Source of the DNA: Leptidea sinapis
Taxonomy: Eukaryota; Arthropoda; Insecta; Lepidoptera; Pieridae
Reading direction: 5' to 3'
Assembly: GCF_905404315.1 (NCBI RefSeq)
Contig: NC_066284.1
Coordinates: 13,535,001 to 13,599,000 of the forward strand
Length of the DNA: 64,000 nucleotides
Below, piece by piece: positions 12,089 to 22,751 of the stretch (positions are counted from its first letter, which is position 1; every line of letters begins with the position of its first letter). The notes under the pieces were generated by a model. The model saw nothing but the letters and a program-made list of their open reading frames with translations. It was not told where the DNA came from and searched no databases. Position numbers and translations under genes: made by a program.

Positions 12089-12556
12089 TTTGGAACGAAG
12101 TTCCTTACGGCAGGCTTGGAGGAGATAGGGATTTTGCTGCGGGACCGAACTGAAAAAAATGTGATAGTAAAACCGTAAGAAAAAGTCCGTGGAATAAAAC
12201 CGTTAAATGAGACGTACGCAGGCGCGACAGTCGTATACACAAGCGAGTAGTGTATAATACCTTTTTGTAATTATTTCTATTTCTATGTAATTTTATGTTG
12301 TCAAACAAAAATAAAGACACATATTTTGTTATTTTAATTTGGATTACGATTTTTTTTATTTTAGGTAATTTATTATTTCCTAAAATACTGAATTTCCTAA
12401 ATACTTTCCTGTACTTAAATAAAAACTAATCTGCAAAATTTAAGAGAAAAATCAAGAAAACCTACATAAAATTGAACACGATTTTTTTTACAAATTGTAT
12501 CGATTCTACAATAGCCGAAGGAACTTCGTTCCTACCTGGTGTCCCACGACACCACA
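12089..12556. repeat. 480-bp repeat P, copy 2
   Basis: This is a direct repeat of 10450-10927, 1.6 kb downstream, with a few substitutions and a short deletion near 12340. The minus-strand frame is also open here (12105-12320, 71 codons, ending in AAKSLSPPSLP as in copy 1). The two copies could be an LTR-like pair, but no primer-binding site, gag or pol lies between them. Confidence 0.6.
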
Positions 12557-13210
12557 TCTTTTTTAAAATTATTAATTTTGATATAACGAGATAAGCTTAT
12601 ATTCCTGTTAAAGTTTCTTAATTAAATGATAAGAATTTTTCTACTAAGTTTTAGCAGAGAAGTCTGTGACAAATCCTTACCAGAAAAGAATCTAACAAAA
12701 ATTTGTCACAGACCTTTTTCATAAAAGAATAAATGTCATTTCCTACATTACACTTCTGTTTTATTATAATTATTTTGATAAAAAAAAGATCTGAGGGTTG
12801 ATTTACTAGGCAAGATAATATACTATCTATCTGTCGGTAAAAAAAAATGTCTTTTTGTTTAGGAAATTGTCGTAATATTACTAGATAGAAAGGGCGTTTT
12901 CGATATTGCTAAGTTTAAAAGGCGTATCTAGCCAGAAGCGTCTTTTCAATTTAGTATATTGATTTTTCCAATATTTTTTTTTACTAAGAAGAAAATTAAA
13001 ATTCAATGTATTTAATTAAATATAATATATTGAACTAAATTTCTTTAGTAGCTAGTAAGCCAGACACAATACTCCCCTTTTCGCACAATAATAATATATA
13101 TTTTCTTACACCGTAAGGGACAGCAAATTATTTACTTTTTAGATTGCAAAACATTAATTTTCTCCAATTTTAGATTTTGGTAGATACGTCTTTTTTCGTT
13201 ATGGCGGCAG

Positions 13211-14470
13211 TACTCGTATAGGCTTTAATTACAATTTACTTTTTTTTTTATACATACAAATTAATTTTCAACCCTCGTCGGTCGAAAGCTAATAAAAAAA
13301 ACAGACGTGTGTCACTCGGGGACTGCCGCGGTAAAGCTATTGCATAGCCTTTTTTAACAACTTATGCAATTATAATTATTTATTTATTCTTCTTTGATAA
13401 TAATTCAAGTTTTTTCTTTGATACTAATACAAGTTACACTTTTTGAGCTTGGTGACCGATAAGAAAACATTTTTTTCTTTTATTGAATAAATGAGAAGCT
13501 AGTTAATATCGTTGAAATATTTTTATTATCATACAATATATGTAGGTTATTCAGGAATTTTTATCATTGAAACTATATGTTAATGGTAACTGAAATAAGA
13601 AACATAAGTTTGAGACTTGACATCCTCTAAATATCTAGAAAATACCGCGTCAATGGTGGTCCCATATTTTGATGTGGATTCTTGTAGCAGTTAGTTATTA
13701 TAATTACATTTACAATTACATTAATAAACAATCTACCTACATAGGTTTTTCGTATTTATGAATCAGTTACTGGGTGATCTGGTCACTAGGCTTGGTTAGA
13801 GGTCCTAGGTCTATGTGTTGAATTTAAATAGACATCTATCAGTGAATTTTAGTTAATATTTAAACAGGCTTAGGACTGTCTACAGTGTCTTCGCTCAAAA
13901 TAGTCCCATTTAGCAGCAAAACGTCATCGTACCGCCATAATTATAAATAAAAGCTTTTTCTACAGTTATTTGCATATTTTGAAGCTTTTGTACACTGTGA
14001 TCACTAATTACTAACACTAATCAACTAGAAATAAGAATTAAATTTAATAACCAAAATGTACCTAACAACCAAAAATAAAAAATATTTTCGAACCAATAAT
14101 GTTCGCTCAACTTGTCTTGGCACCGCTATGCAAAAATTATGAAAGTTAAGACTAATTGAGATTTGAGGAATACTGAACACAGAAAAAAACATTCGATTTA
14201 ATTTCAGAATGCATCTACTAGAGCAAGAGCCCGTGGACCCCACACCTACGTCATTTAAAAAAACCCGGAAAGTTTGTCAGCGCAAGCTCCCACAACAGGT
14301 AAGAAGTAAGAACGATGGTCCATTATGGAGTTTGGGTTGCAGTGGCATTGTCAGGTAAACGGTACTAAAGGTGTGTAAAATACCGATCTAAATACATCAA
14401 AGAATAAAGTGCGATTTTTCGGTATTAGCTTCAGAATATTATTAAAAATCACGTTATTCATTGTAGACAC
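13211..14470. other. AT-rich stretch without recognised genes
   Basis: I see no coding sequence. A short piece at about 13334-13356 (AAAGCTATTGCATAGCC) resembles, in reverse complement, the AAAGCTATGCAATAGC end of the direct repeat at 15768-16110. Confidence 0.3.
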
Positions 14471-14473
14471 TTA

Positions 14474-14745
14474 TAACCAACCACACCGCCCTCGAAGACG
14501 TAGGCGCGGCCGTGTAGGTACATCAAACCGCTGCCACTAGTCACTTTGACGATTTCCAGCGACCACAACCTAATATAATACGCATTCACACACTTTGATA
14601 GAAGCCCGACGAGAAAGTCCTTGTCCTGTAATCGTTCACAAATCACACACCTACAATAACACTTTATTGTAGGTGTGTGATTTGTGTGTAGTGACACACA
14701 AATAGTCACACACTTACATACACTCACACATACTTACATACATAT
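14474..14745 (+). mobile_element. Jockey-type LINE 3' end, plus-strand copy
   Basis: The sequence from AACCAACCACACCGCCC to the ACATACTTACATACAT tail matches the minus-strand element at 15070-15290 in inverted orientation, so two 3' ends face each other tail to tail. Compared with that copy, this one has an extra inverted block of about 28 bp that makes a perfect hairpin (14637-14686). Confidence 0.6.
14637..14686. repeat. Perfect hairpin, 23-bp arms, 4-bp loop
   Basis: CACAAATCACACACCTACA... is followed after CACT by its exact reverse complement. It lies inside the Jockey 3' UTR. The sister copy at 15070-15180 has only the left arm sequence, so the right arm was added here. Confidence 0.85.
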
Positions 14746-15069
14746 ATCACCGCACTCGCCGGCGAGTGCGAAGTCTCTTCAAACCTAGAGTCCACTGGAC
14801 TAACAGATATATTAGATCGTTAGTGATCTTCTCTCCATCCAGCCTAGTGAGCAGGCGGTCTGAGGTTCGAGTCTCCTTCCGACACGCCCCGCGCCTGTGA
14901 GCTACATTTTCGGCCTCCAAGGCCCCCGCCCGGCTTCGCTGTAAAAGCCTTCAGGGCTATCAGCACAGAGGAGGTTTTTAGTCGGTAGGGGGTGTTTACA
15001 CCCGAGCCCGACATATGGGCCCCGTTTCGGGGTCTTCAATACGTAAATGTATTTTACTCCTCTCGAAAA
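14746..15069. other. GC-rich spacer with tRNA-like B box
   Basis: Between the two facing Jockey tails lies GC-rich DNA, different in composition from its surroundings. It includes GAGGTTCGAGTCTCC at about 14860 (a B-box-like motif) and a short inverted motif CACTCGCCGGCGAGTG at about 14753. It may be a SINE or another LINE's 3' UTR. Confidence 0.3.
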
Positions 15070-15710
15070 AAAAATGTATGTAAGTATGTGTGAGTGTATG
15101 TAAATGTGTGACTATTTGTGTGTAGTGTTATTGTAGGTGTGTGATTTGTGATGTGAGTGTGAGTTTTGTTAAACGATTACAGGAATTATTATATTAGGTT
15201 GTGGCCGCTGGAAATCGTCAAAGTGACGAGTGGCAGTGTTTTGATGCACACGGCCGCGCCTACGTCTTCGAGGGCGGTGTGGTTGGTTTGGTGTCGGTGT
15301 TGGTGTCGCGTTCGCGATCGTAATATAGTCGTCCGGGTCGACTAGTACGTGTCGTGGTCGCCTCTGTTTGTTCAGACCGTGGTCTAGAGGAGTGTAAGCA
15401 CATGCCTCCCTCACCAATATATTAGGGTGCTCGGCCACCTTATCAAAGTAGCGTCGCGATATCTCCTTGAAATGTTGAGCGATGGTCGGCAGCTCAAGAT
15501 CGCGGTGGAGATCTACGTTACGAACGAACCACGGCGCTCCGGTGGCCGTGCGCGTGAATCTATTCTGAACCACTTGCAAACGCCGCAAGTGGCTCGGCGG
15601 CGCGTGGGCAAACACGATGCTTGCGTACGACATAATGGGACGTACGATGTTCTTATACAATGTCACCTTGTGTCTGAGCGGTAGTTTGCTTCGCTTGCAC
15701 ACATGCATAT
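15070..15710 (-). pseudogene. Jockey-type LINE, C-terminal end of reverse-transcriptase ORF and 3' UTR
   Basis: The minus-strand frame 15708-15169 (179 codons) begins in the segment after the reverse-transcriptase domain: LYKNIVRPIMSYASIVFAHA, then LQVVQNRFTRTATGAPWFVR and the basic tail RPRRRRRGRVHQN. This is typical of the C terminus of arthropod Jockey-clade ORF2 proteins. The 3' UTR follows to about 15070 and ends in CATACATTTTTTTT. The catalytic domain and endonuclease are missing, so it is a 5'-truncated insertion. Confidence 0.65.
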
Positions 15711-15767
15711 TTGTGTGTATTATTGTAAGTGATTGTAAATAAACCTAATAAATAAATAAATAACAGT

Positions 15768-15893
15768 TTCCGATAGATGGTGCTGATCACGAAACACTGG
15801 GGGGTGTTAGGTTTTATTTTCGTTACGAAATTTCTTGATTCGGTCGCCGCGCTCAAAGCCCGCGATAAAAGCTATGCAACAGCTTAAAAAATA
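15768..15893. repeat. Direct repeat Q, copy 1
   Basis: About 125 bp, starting AACAGTTTCCGATAGATGG and ending AAAGCTATGCAACAGC. It is repeated with few changes at 15985-16110. Confidence 0.75.
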
Positions 15894-15984
15894 GTGTTCG
15901 ATTATGCGACATCTAGAGTCACTTTCATAAACTATTTCGTATGTCCAAATCGAACGTTGAATTTATCGAGTATCATACAACATA

Positions 15985-16110
15985 ACGGTTTCCGATAGAT
16001 GGCGCTGATCACGGAACAATGGGGGGTGTTAGGTTTTATTTTCGTTGCGGAATTTCTTGATTCGGTCGCCGCGCTCAATGCCCGCGATAAAAGCTATGCA
16101 ATAGCTTAAA
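15985..16110. repeat. Direct repeat Q, copy 2
   Basis: Same orientation as copy 1, starting AACGGTTTCCGATAGATGG. The roughly 90 bp between the copies is unrelated, so this is either a local duplication or two insertions of one short family. Confidence 0.75.
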
Positions 16111-16964
16111 AAGAAAAGGAATAATAAGAAAATGTACAATGAAGCATTGATTCCTATCGAGGATCATTCCCAATGCGAATTTACCATTTATCAGTAATTT
16201 TGGTATGGGTTTACCAAATCGAAGTGCACCTGATTTAATCAACACAGGTATGTATTTTTGAACAGCGTGCAGTATGATATTGTAGAACTGGTAGCGATAA
16301 TTACTCGCAATGTTTCACTCCTATGGTTTAAGAATCTTTATTTCTCAAAAGAATTAACAATTCACTTACTGAGAAAACTTAAATTATCTTAAAAGTAAAA
16401 AGTAAGTAATTTACGTACAAAGCAAACGAGTATGAAAAGTAACAAAAGAAAGATTTACTAATATCTAATAGTACAACAAAATATAATAACACACTAATAA
16501 TATGAGAATCGGTGAGTAGTCACAATTACAATTAGTCACAAACCACTAGAACAATAAATGAAATATGGCAGCACGAACAAAGTGAACAGAACCGGTTCGC
16601 GCGTCACAGAATAAGATAACTGAATATGGCACATTAGGAATGACAAGTTTGGAAAAATTTTAACTTTAAAAGTATTGTGTAGTATATTGAAGTACTTACT
16701 ATGGAGATTTTATGTTTTTAATTTGTGCTTAATTTTTGTTTCACTCCAAAATGATGAACAAAAAACAATTAGCGCTCGCGTCATGCTGGCAGTTTCAGCA
16801 GGGCAAGGGGAATAATTTTTTTGGATGCACCATGTTGAACTTGCAAAACATTCCTTATTTCGCTACTTCTTGCCGAGATACGATCAAAAAATGGAATAAA
16901 AGGCATAAAAAAGCATAAAAGGCATTTATTTTCTCAAAATTGATTCCTTTACAATTATTTTTGA
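16111..16964. other. AT-rich stretch without recognised genes
   Basis: No family recognised. A 60-codon frame at 16736-16918 has no features that support it. Confidence 0.3.
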
Positions 16965-17656
16965 TGTCATTTCTAATATACTAGATACTACTACCGCTTC
17001 GGAAACAAATGCCGCTCTGAGAGCGAAGAAGCGGCGCAAGAAATTATCCCAGCATTCTTTTTTTGTGCTCTTTTCAGTAAAAATATACAATATTGTACAG
17101 TCATTTCTATCGCTATAAAATAATCACAATCTAGTCCCAGGCTGTCCGATCATTTAGATATTCAGCTGTGGAGTAAAATTATTTACGACAGAGCCATTTT
17201 TTTTATAAAATATTTAAATTTATTTATAGATAATGCCTGAACAGTGGCTGGGATTATATTATTGAAGTGTATACATTTACCCTTAAAGCTATTATGTATC
17301 TTATGAAGCCTACTAGAATTATTTACAAGCAATCCCTTATTTCTAGTGTTATAATAATGAAAATCACTATTAAGAGCAAAAAGGTGACGATTTTTGTGAA
17401 CGTATATTAAATTTTCATAAATGTACTGACAATGAACAGTCATAATATTTATTTCTTTAAATTTTCCTTTGAGAGACTCTCTATAACCACAGTGCTGATA
17501 TCACACAGCACAGCACGAACAGCTCTCTTTTGCAGAGCAAACACTATATCAATGTCAGCAGCATGACCCCATAGTAAAAATACCGTACGTCATGATGCTG
17601 TGAAAATAATTGAAGTAAACTAATCTAGCGGTCACAACATTCGTGTACTCTCTAAT
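16965..17656 (-). pseudogene. LINE piece L1 (CR1-like ORF2 C terminus and 3' UTR)
   Basis: On the minus strand this reads the post-RT region (around 17640-17460, with frameshifts, including LQKRAVRAVLCCVISALWL-like sequence), then a frame at 17443-17183 with YENLIYVHKNRHLF and HYYNTRNKGLL ending in IKKMALS, then a 3' UTR. The pattern VHKN...NTRNK...FNKLP matches the C terminus of the K and L LINEs elsewhere in the window. Its 5' truncation point at 17655 abuts directly the 3' tail of the next piece. Confidence 0.6.
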
Positions 17657-18424
17657 CTTTCAAATCAAATCAAATCAAAATCAGTTTATTCACGCAGGTC
17701 ACGGATGTGACACTTATGAATGCCAAAAAAAATATTTTTCTCATTGAATCTACCGCTACTTCGTAAAGGGTTGAGCTAATGAGAAGAAGTAGCAAGAAAC
17801 TCATTGCCACTCTTTTATATCAAGATTTACATTTACATCGATTTACAAATCATTTCAATTGCATTATAAAATGTAAAATGATGTAACAAACACACTCAAA
17901 CGTCAAATAGTCAATGTCTTACACGAGTAAGTCATAAAAGTAAATGTAAATTAATACAAAAGTTATTGAGTACAGTAGCTGCATCATCCACATACACCAT
18001 AAATAAATAAAGGTATTCTGTGAGCATTTTATACGCGGTTATAAATAAATAAATATGTTTATATCCATACATATATATACACACAAAAACTTTTAAGAAT
18101 CTGAAACCGAGTCTCCGGCAACAGGCTCATCCTGCCACCACAATCAGCGCCCGTTCACGAGAATGACGCATGAGCCAGCCATCGCCTCCCTCAACCATAT
18201 TTTAGGGAAGGGGACGACCCGTCCCATGTCGCCGCCACAAGCAGTGACATTTAAGCGAGCATGACGTAACCTGTTACGAGAACTCAGCAAACAACAATAA
18301 AATAATCCTAATCTACATATCATGCAATACTCACCAAATACCTCTACTTACAATTTGACAATTCTGCTTAAACTTGTAATTAATATTATATTTTTACTAA
18401 CAGTAATCAAAACCTCAATTCTTT
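17657..18424 (-). mobile_element. LINE piece L2 (3' UTR only)
   Basis: It starts on the plus strand with CAAATCAAATCAAATCAAAA, the reverse complement of the family's (TTGAT)n tail, and runs through 3' UTR to just beyond the equivalent of the ORF2 stop codon. It is in the same orientation as its neighbours with no spacer. Confidence 0.6.
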
Positions 18425-20136
18425 AGGGTAATCAAATCAAAATCACCTTATTCAGGCAGGCCAAGGAAATGACTTTTCTTTTTATATCCACTTCCTTTGA
18501 TTGTTGACCTTTAATAAGAAGAAGTGGCAAGAAACTCTTTGTGACAATCACTCACTCACAAATCATTTCAGTTACAATATATGTAAAGTGATGCAGCAAT
18601 AATACTCAAACTACAAATACTCAAAAAAAAATGTAAATTAATACGTAAAAACAAGAGCTATTGAGTACAGTCACGGCCGACTACTACTGTATCAACAATA
18701 ATACTAGACCCGACCATATTTTAGGGAAGGGAACGACCCGTCCCACGTCGCCGCCACAAGCAGCGACATTTAAGCGAGCATGATAAAAACTGTCACAAGA
18801 ACTCAACCAAATAACAAAAAACAAGAATGTTCATCTAAAATATATTCAACAACACTCACTAAACACCTCTACTTATAATTTGACAATTTTTTTAGTATAA
18901 ATTATTCATTTTTCAAAAATTATTCAAAATTATAAATACTATTATATTTAATTAAAGGTAACTAAAGCTCGAATCTTTTAGAGCAATTCATACTCATGCT
19001 TTCTTATCATCTAAATAATCCTTTAAATTGTAATACGATTTTTCCAAAAGTTTATGTTTAATATAGGCTTTGAACTTGTTGAGGGACATTTCCATTATGT
19101 TCTCAGGAAGCTTATTATAAAATCTAACGTAATTACACATGAATGACTTGTCGAGTATACTAAGCCTAGAAGTGGGCATTAACAGTTTATTTTTGTTTCT
19201 TATATTAATCTTATGTTTTTCATATACCTTTTGAAATTCATTGCCATTTTTATGAACATACACCAAATTTTCATATATATTGGTTAGAAACGGTCATAAT
19301 TTTAAAATCTTTAAATTTAGATCTAAGTGACTCTCTTGGTCCCATACCATAAATTGCCCGATCAGCTCTTTTCTGCAGCACGAAAATAGAATCAATAGCA
19401 GTAGCATTACCCCATAATAATATACCATATGACATAATGCTGTGAAAGTAACTAAAATAAAGTTAAGGAACGAATCTTTTTTACTGCGTATGCAGCAGAA
19501 CTTAGTCTACTTGATAAATTTTCTATATGATGACCCCATTGGAGTTTGACATCTACCGTTATTCCAAGAAAAACAGCTCACTATATCTAATTTCTCGTTT
19601 TTAAGCTGTATATGGATTGACACTTGCTTAACATTAGGTAAAGTAAATTTAATGCATTTCGTTTTATTACCATTAACTAACAAGTTATTAGCTTTAAACC
19701 AATGTACAACTTTAGTTAAAGCATTGTTAACAACATCAAAATTTGGTAAGCTACGGTGTATTTTAAACGTGAGTGATGTATCATCAGCAAACAACACAAT
19801 TTGATATTTATCCTTTGCAATATAAGGGAGATCATTTATATAAATAAGGAATAGAAAAGGTCCTAGAATCGAGCCCTGTGAAACCCCAATTTTAACTATT
19901 GATCCAGAGGACCGCTTTCCATAGATATCCACCTTTTGTAGTCTACAATTTAAATGGGATGTCATTAAGTCCAATGCTTTATTTTTAATACCGTAATGGT
20001 GAAGTTTTCTAACTTATGTTTCGTGTTTGAACAACGTTGACACAATCGAACGCCTTGGATAAGTCACAAAAGACACCAAGTGCATCACGAGACTCCTCCC
20101 AGGCTTCAAATATATTATGTATCTTGACTTGTCAAT
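18425..20136 (-). pseudogene. LINE piece L3 (CR1-like reverse transcriptase, C-terminal half)
   Basis: This minus-strand piece has a complete 3' tail (AATCAAATCAAAATCACC on the plus strand), a C-terminal frame (19266-18994, VHKNGNEFQKVYEKHKINIR) and a reverse-transcriptase core frame (19974-19507). The core contains GVSQGSILGPFLFLIYINDL and the catalytic LFADDTSL. Stops and frameshifts separate the blocks. It is 5'-truncated in the palm region just before the DLSKAFD motif, which is itself out of frame. The copy cannot be active. Confidence 0.65.
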
Positions 20137-20990
20137 ACCAGCATCGGTAGTTGAACTTTTTAACGGCATATACCACAGAGCTGAGTCTATCTGCTAGATG
20201 GGCAATATGTGGACCCCACTGAAGCTTTTTATCTAAAGTGATACCCAAGAAGACTGTAGTGTCCACAAGTTCCAATCTCTGGTCATTTATAAGTACGTTG
20301 GTTTGTACCTCCGCTGTGTTTCGTGTAATAAACCGTAAACACTTTGTTTTTTTACTGTTTAAGTGCAGATTATTCGTCTCAAACCAACGCACTATCTTTG
20401 AGAGTGCATTGTTTACCTCGTCATCAATATCTGCACGTCACTTCACTTTAAAAATAAGTGAAGTATCATCAGTAAACAATACAATCTCATGCCTATCATC
20501 TACCACAAACGGTAGATCGTTAATATATATAAGAATCAAGAAATTACCGAGAATAGAACCCTGTGGAACACCTATTCCCACAGGTTTACCCGAAGACCGT
20601 TTGCCATTTACATCGACTATCTGAACTCTTTCGCTTAAATATGATTTTAACAGATTTAGGTCTCTATTTTTCATTCCATAATGCTTTAATTTTAGGAGTA
20701 AAGTTTCATGGTGGACGCAGTCAAATGCTTTGGACAAATCACAAAAAATGCCCAATGCATCCTGTGATTCTTCCCAGGCATCAAAGATGTGCTCAATGAG
20801 TCTAGTACCCGAATTAATTGTTGATAAGCCCCTAGTGAAACCAAATTGATTTTTGTTCATTAATTTACAAAAATGCATTTGTAGCTATTGAAGCAAAAGT
20901 TTTTCAAAAATTTTACTAAAAACAGGCAGCACTGAAATAGGTCTGAGTCTGAATGGCATTGGTAGTTGCATCATCTGGTAATGCAGCAAC
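20137..20990 (-). pseudogene. LINE piece L4 (CR1-like reverse transcriptase, central part)
   Basis: The minus strand reads PISVLPVFSKIFEKLL near 20950, then the frame 20878-20438 with QFGFTRGLSTINSGTRLIEH, FCDLSKAFDCVHHETLLLKL and GVPQGSILGNFLILIYINDL. The catalytic motif is FTDD rather than FADD, and frameshifts follow. A second frame (20392-20132) continues through the thumb (DTTVFLGITLDKKLQWGPHI) and stops at the AVKKFNYRC position, where the L3 piece begins. The whole C terminus and 3' UTR are lacking. Confidence 0.65.
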
Positions 20991-21884
20991 TTTATTAGAT
21001 AAAGGCAGAACAGCTCATTCAGAATTTAAGCTGCCATTAAATATTCAAAATAGCCCATAAGCAGTTTGCTACACAAAAAAAACAATCGTCCTTGGCCACA
21101 GTCTTGAAACGGTGTTAAATTATCATTTGGGACATAAACATTCACTTGAGGCATTGGATATAGCGGATTATTCCTTTCAAGTGATTAAAGACAGACACTT
21201 CCCATTATTCCACGTTCGTACGCTGATGAAATCAATTTAATTTGAACGCATTTAATTCCCAATTAGATTGGCAAAGACGTTTTGCCTTATGACTTATTAC
21301 GATTTTTTATTCAAATAGATTGGAGATCATGGTTCTATGAGTTGTGTGGCAAGATCAGCGCACCATTTGCATTAGAGTATTCTAATAAGTCATAAGACCA
21401 ATAGGTTGTTTGTTTGTGTACACACATACAAATTTGGGTACACCATGCTTTTCCCACGGACCAAATATATTATCTGGTTTGTTCTCGCGTGAGTAAACCA
21501 ACCAGTTTGTTTATATGGGCTAAGGCGGACTGACAAAAAATAATGTTCACTCAATTGCGCTAAGAGATTAATTATTGTCTATTTTTTAATTGTAGAGATA
21601 TAACAATAGTAATTATATGAATAACTATTTTCGATGTGTAAATAGCTATCTAGAATTGTAATTTAATATACATATATTTGTTATTTCCATAAAGTATAAT
21701 TTATTAACTTAAATGAAGTATACTTTAATTGTCAACAAGGCTTCATTCATCTTTCAATTATAATTACATCCCTACACACTTATAGTATAAGATATTTTTT
21801 ATTGAACTAGAAATCCCAGAAATAATGTATATGGCAAAACATTAAACAACGTTTGCTGGGTCTAACTATCTATATAAACTATCA
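20991..21884. other. Non-coding stretch with a small MITE
   Basis: Positions 20991-21060 may still be degenerate LINE sequence. The remainder is AT-rich with no recognised genes, apart from the MITE at 21286-21396. Confidence 0.3.
21286..21396. mobile_element. Short MITE with 14-bp inverted ends
   Basis: CTTATGACTTATTA at 21286-21299 is the exact reverse complement of TAATAAGTCATAAG at 21383-21396. The core (TTCAAATAGATT...ATCATGGTTCTATGA) recurs at about 27330-27385, so this is a repeated element of about 110 bp. Confidence 0.55.
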
Positions 21885-22215
21885 TTACGGGGAAGCGTAC
21901 CAAGTATACCTACTGGTAGCATATCCGCGTTGGATGATCCATTGACCGAAATAGTTGCGAGTGTTTGGGTTTCCAGTAGCCCTATTTAGGTGCGATGATA
22001 GTTCTTTGTACATTCTTCGTACCTCTGGGCCCCACGGGCCAAGTGTCTCGAAACCAAACGGCAAAGATTTAAGACTCACTGAGACGGACATATTTGCTAC
22101 GCTTGCTGTCCTTGGCAGTCGAAGCAGCAGCCCCAGCACCAACTGACATAATTTGGACATGGGAAGAATCCAGAGTGTCGATGCAAGTCGCGTCCCACAC
22201 CAAGACCCTTCCCCG
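21885..22215 (-). pseudogene. C-terminal fragment of a reverse-transcriptase-related retroelement
   Basis: Minus strand: RGRVLVWDATCIDTLDSSHV, then after a frameshift SLPFGFETLGPWGPEVRRMY and NYFGQWIIQRGYATS. I recognise the order VWDATC...FGVETLGPWG...AIQRGN from the C terminus of a family of RT-like proteins widespread in invertebrates. The upstream portion of the same family is found at 24555-24935 on the other strand. Both are broken fragments. Confidence 0.5.
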
Positions 22216-22751
22216 CTTAGTAAACTTAAAATATTACTTGGAAAATTTTATTACTTAAGATTTAAAGTTCCTATAAGTAAATTCCAATTTTTTCGTATAT
22301 TATTCATAAGGACTAGCCCGTTATAGAAATTTCCAAATTTACTTGATGTGAATGATAGTTCACTTAAAAATATTTTTGAAACCGTCTCAAGCTTTTTTAC
22401 CGATACGGTATTGGTGGTTTGGGTACACGTAAGTTTCGAACATTGCATTACCAGCGTTTCTATCTTCTATCTTCGTATTTAGTGCGCAGCTTTTCGTTAC
22501 TAAAATTTTAAATCATTCACCAGGCAACTATGAGATTGCCTATTGCGTAGATAGAAAATGTACAATAGATGCGTCACTGAAATAAGAATAATAATGTGAC
22601 AGAGACATAAATTAGATTGGTATTGAGAGTAAGCGATATACACTACAACACAGAACAGAAAAACTAGAAGAAGTGGCATCATGTCATTTTACTATGGAAA
22701 CCGATGTCGCCAAACTCACACATTTATCTATTAAATATGTAATACACACAC

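Larger units (their letters stand above)
9964..13210. mobile_element. 3.25-kb DNA element with 30-bp terminal inverted repeats and TA duplication
   Basis: The left end begins TA-CTGCCGTCATAAG and the right end, read in reverse, TA-CTGCCGCCATAAC. Over 30 bp the two ends agree at 25 positions. TA on both outer sides (9962-9963 and 13211-13212) fits a Tc1/mariner-type target duplication. Just inside both ends are scattered copies of a short motif, GACGCATCTAC or its complement AGATACGTCTTTT (at about 9983, 10020, 10240-10320, 12890-12950 and 13180), resembling subterminal transposase-binding repeats. The interior holds two 480-bp repeats and a tRNA-like SINE head. No transposase is recognisable; weak reading frames at 11375-11769 may be what is left of one. 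Confidence 0.55.

Noticed and set aside
10450..12556. Intact LTR retrotransposon
   Set aside because: Although the two 480-bp units look LTR-like, there is no primer-binding site, polypurine tract, gag or pol in the 1.16 kb between them.
20238..20624. 128-codon plus-strand frame
   Set aside because: Antisense of the L4 reverse-transcriptase frames.
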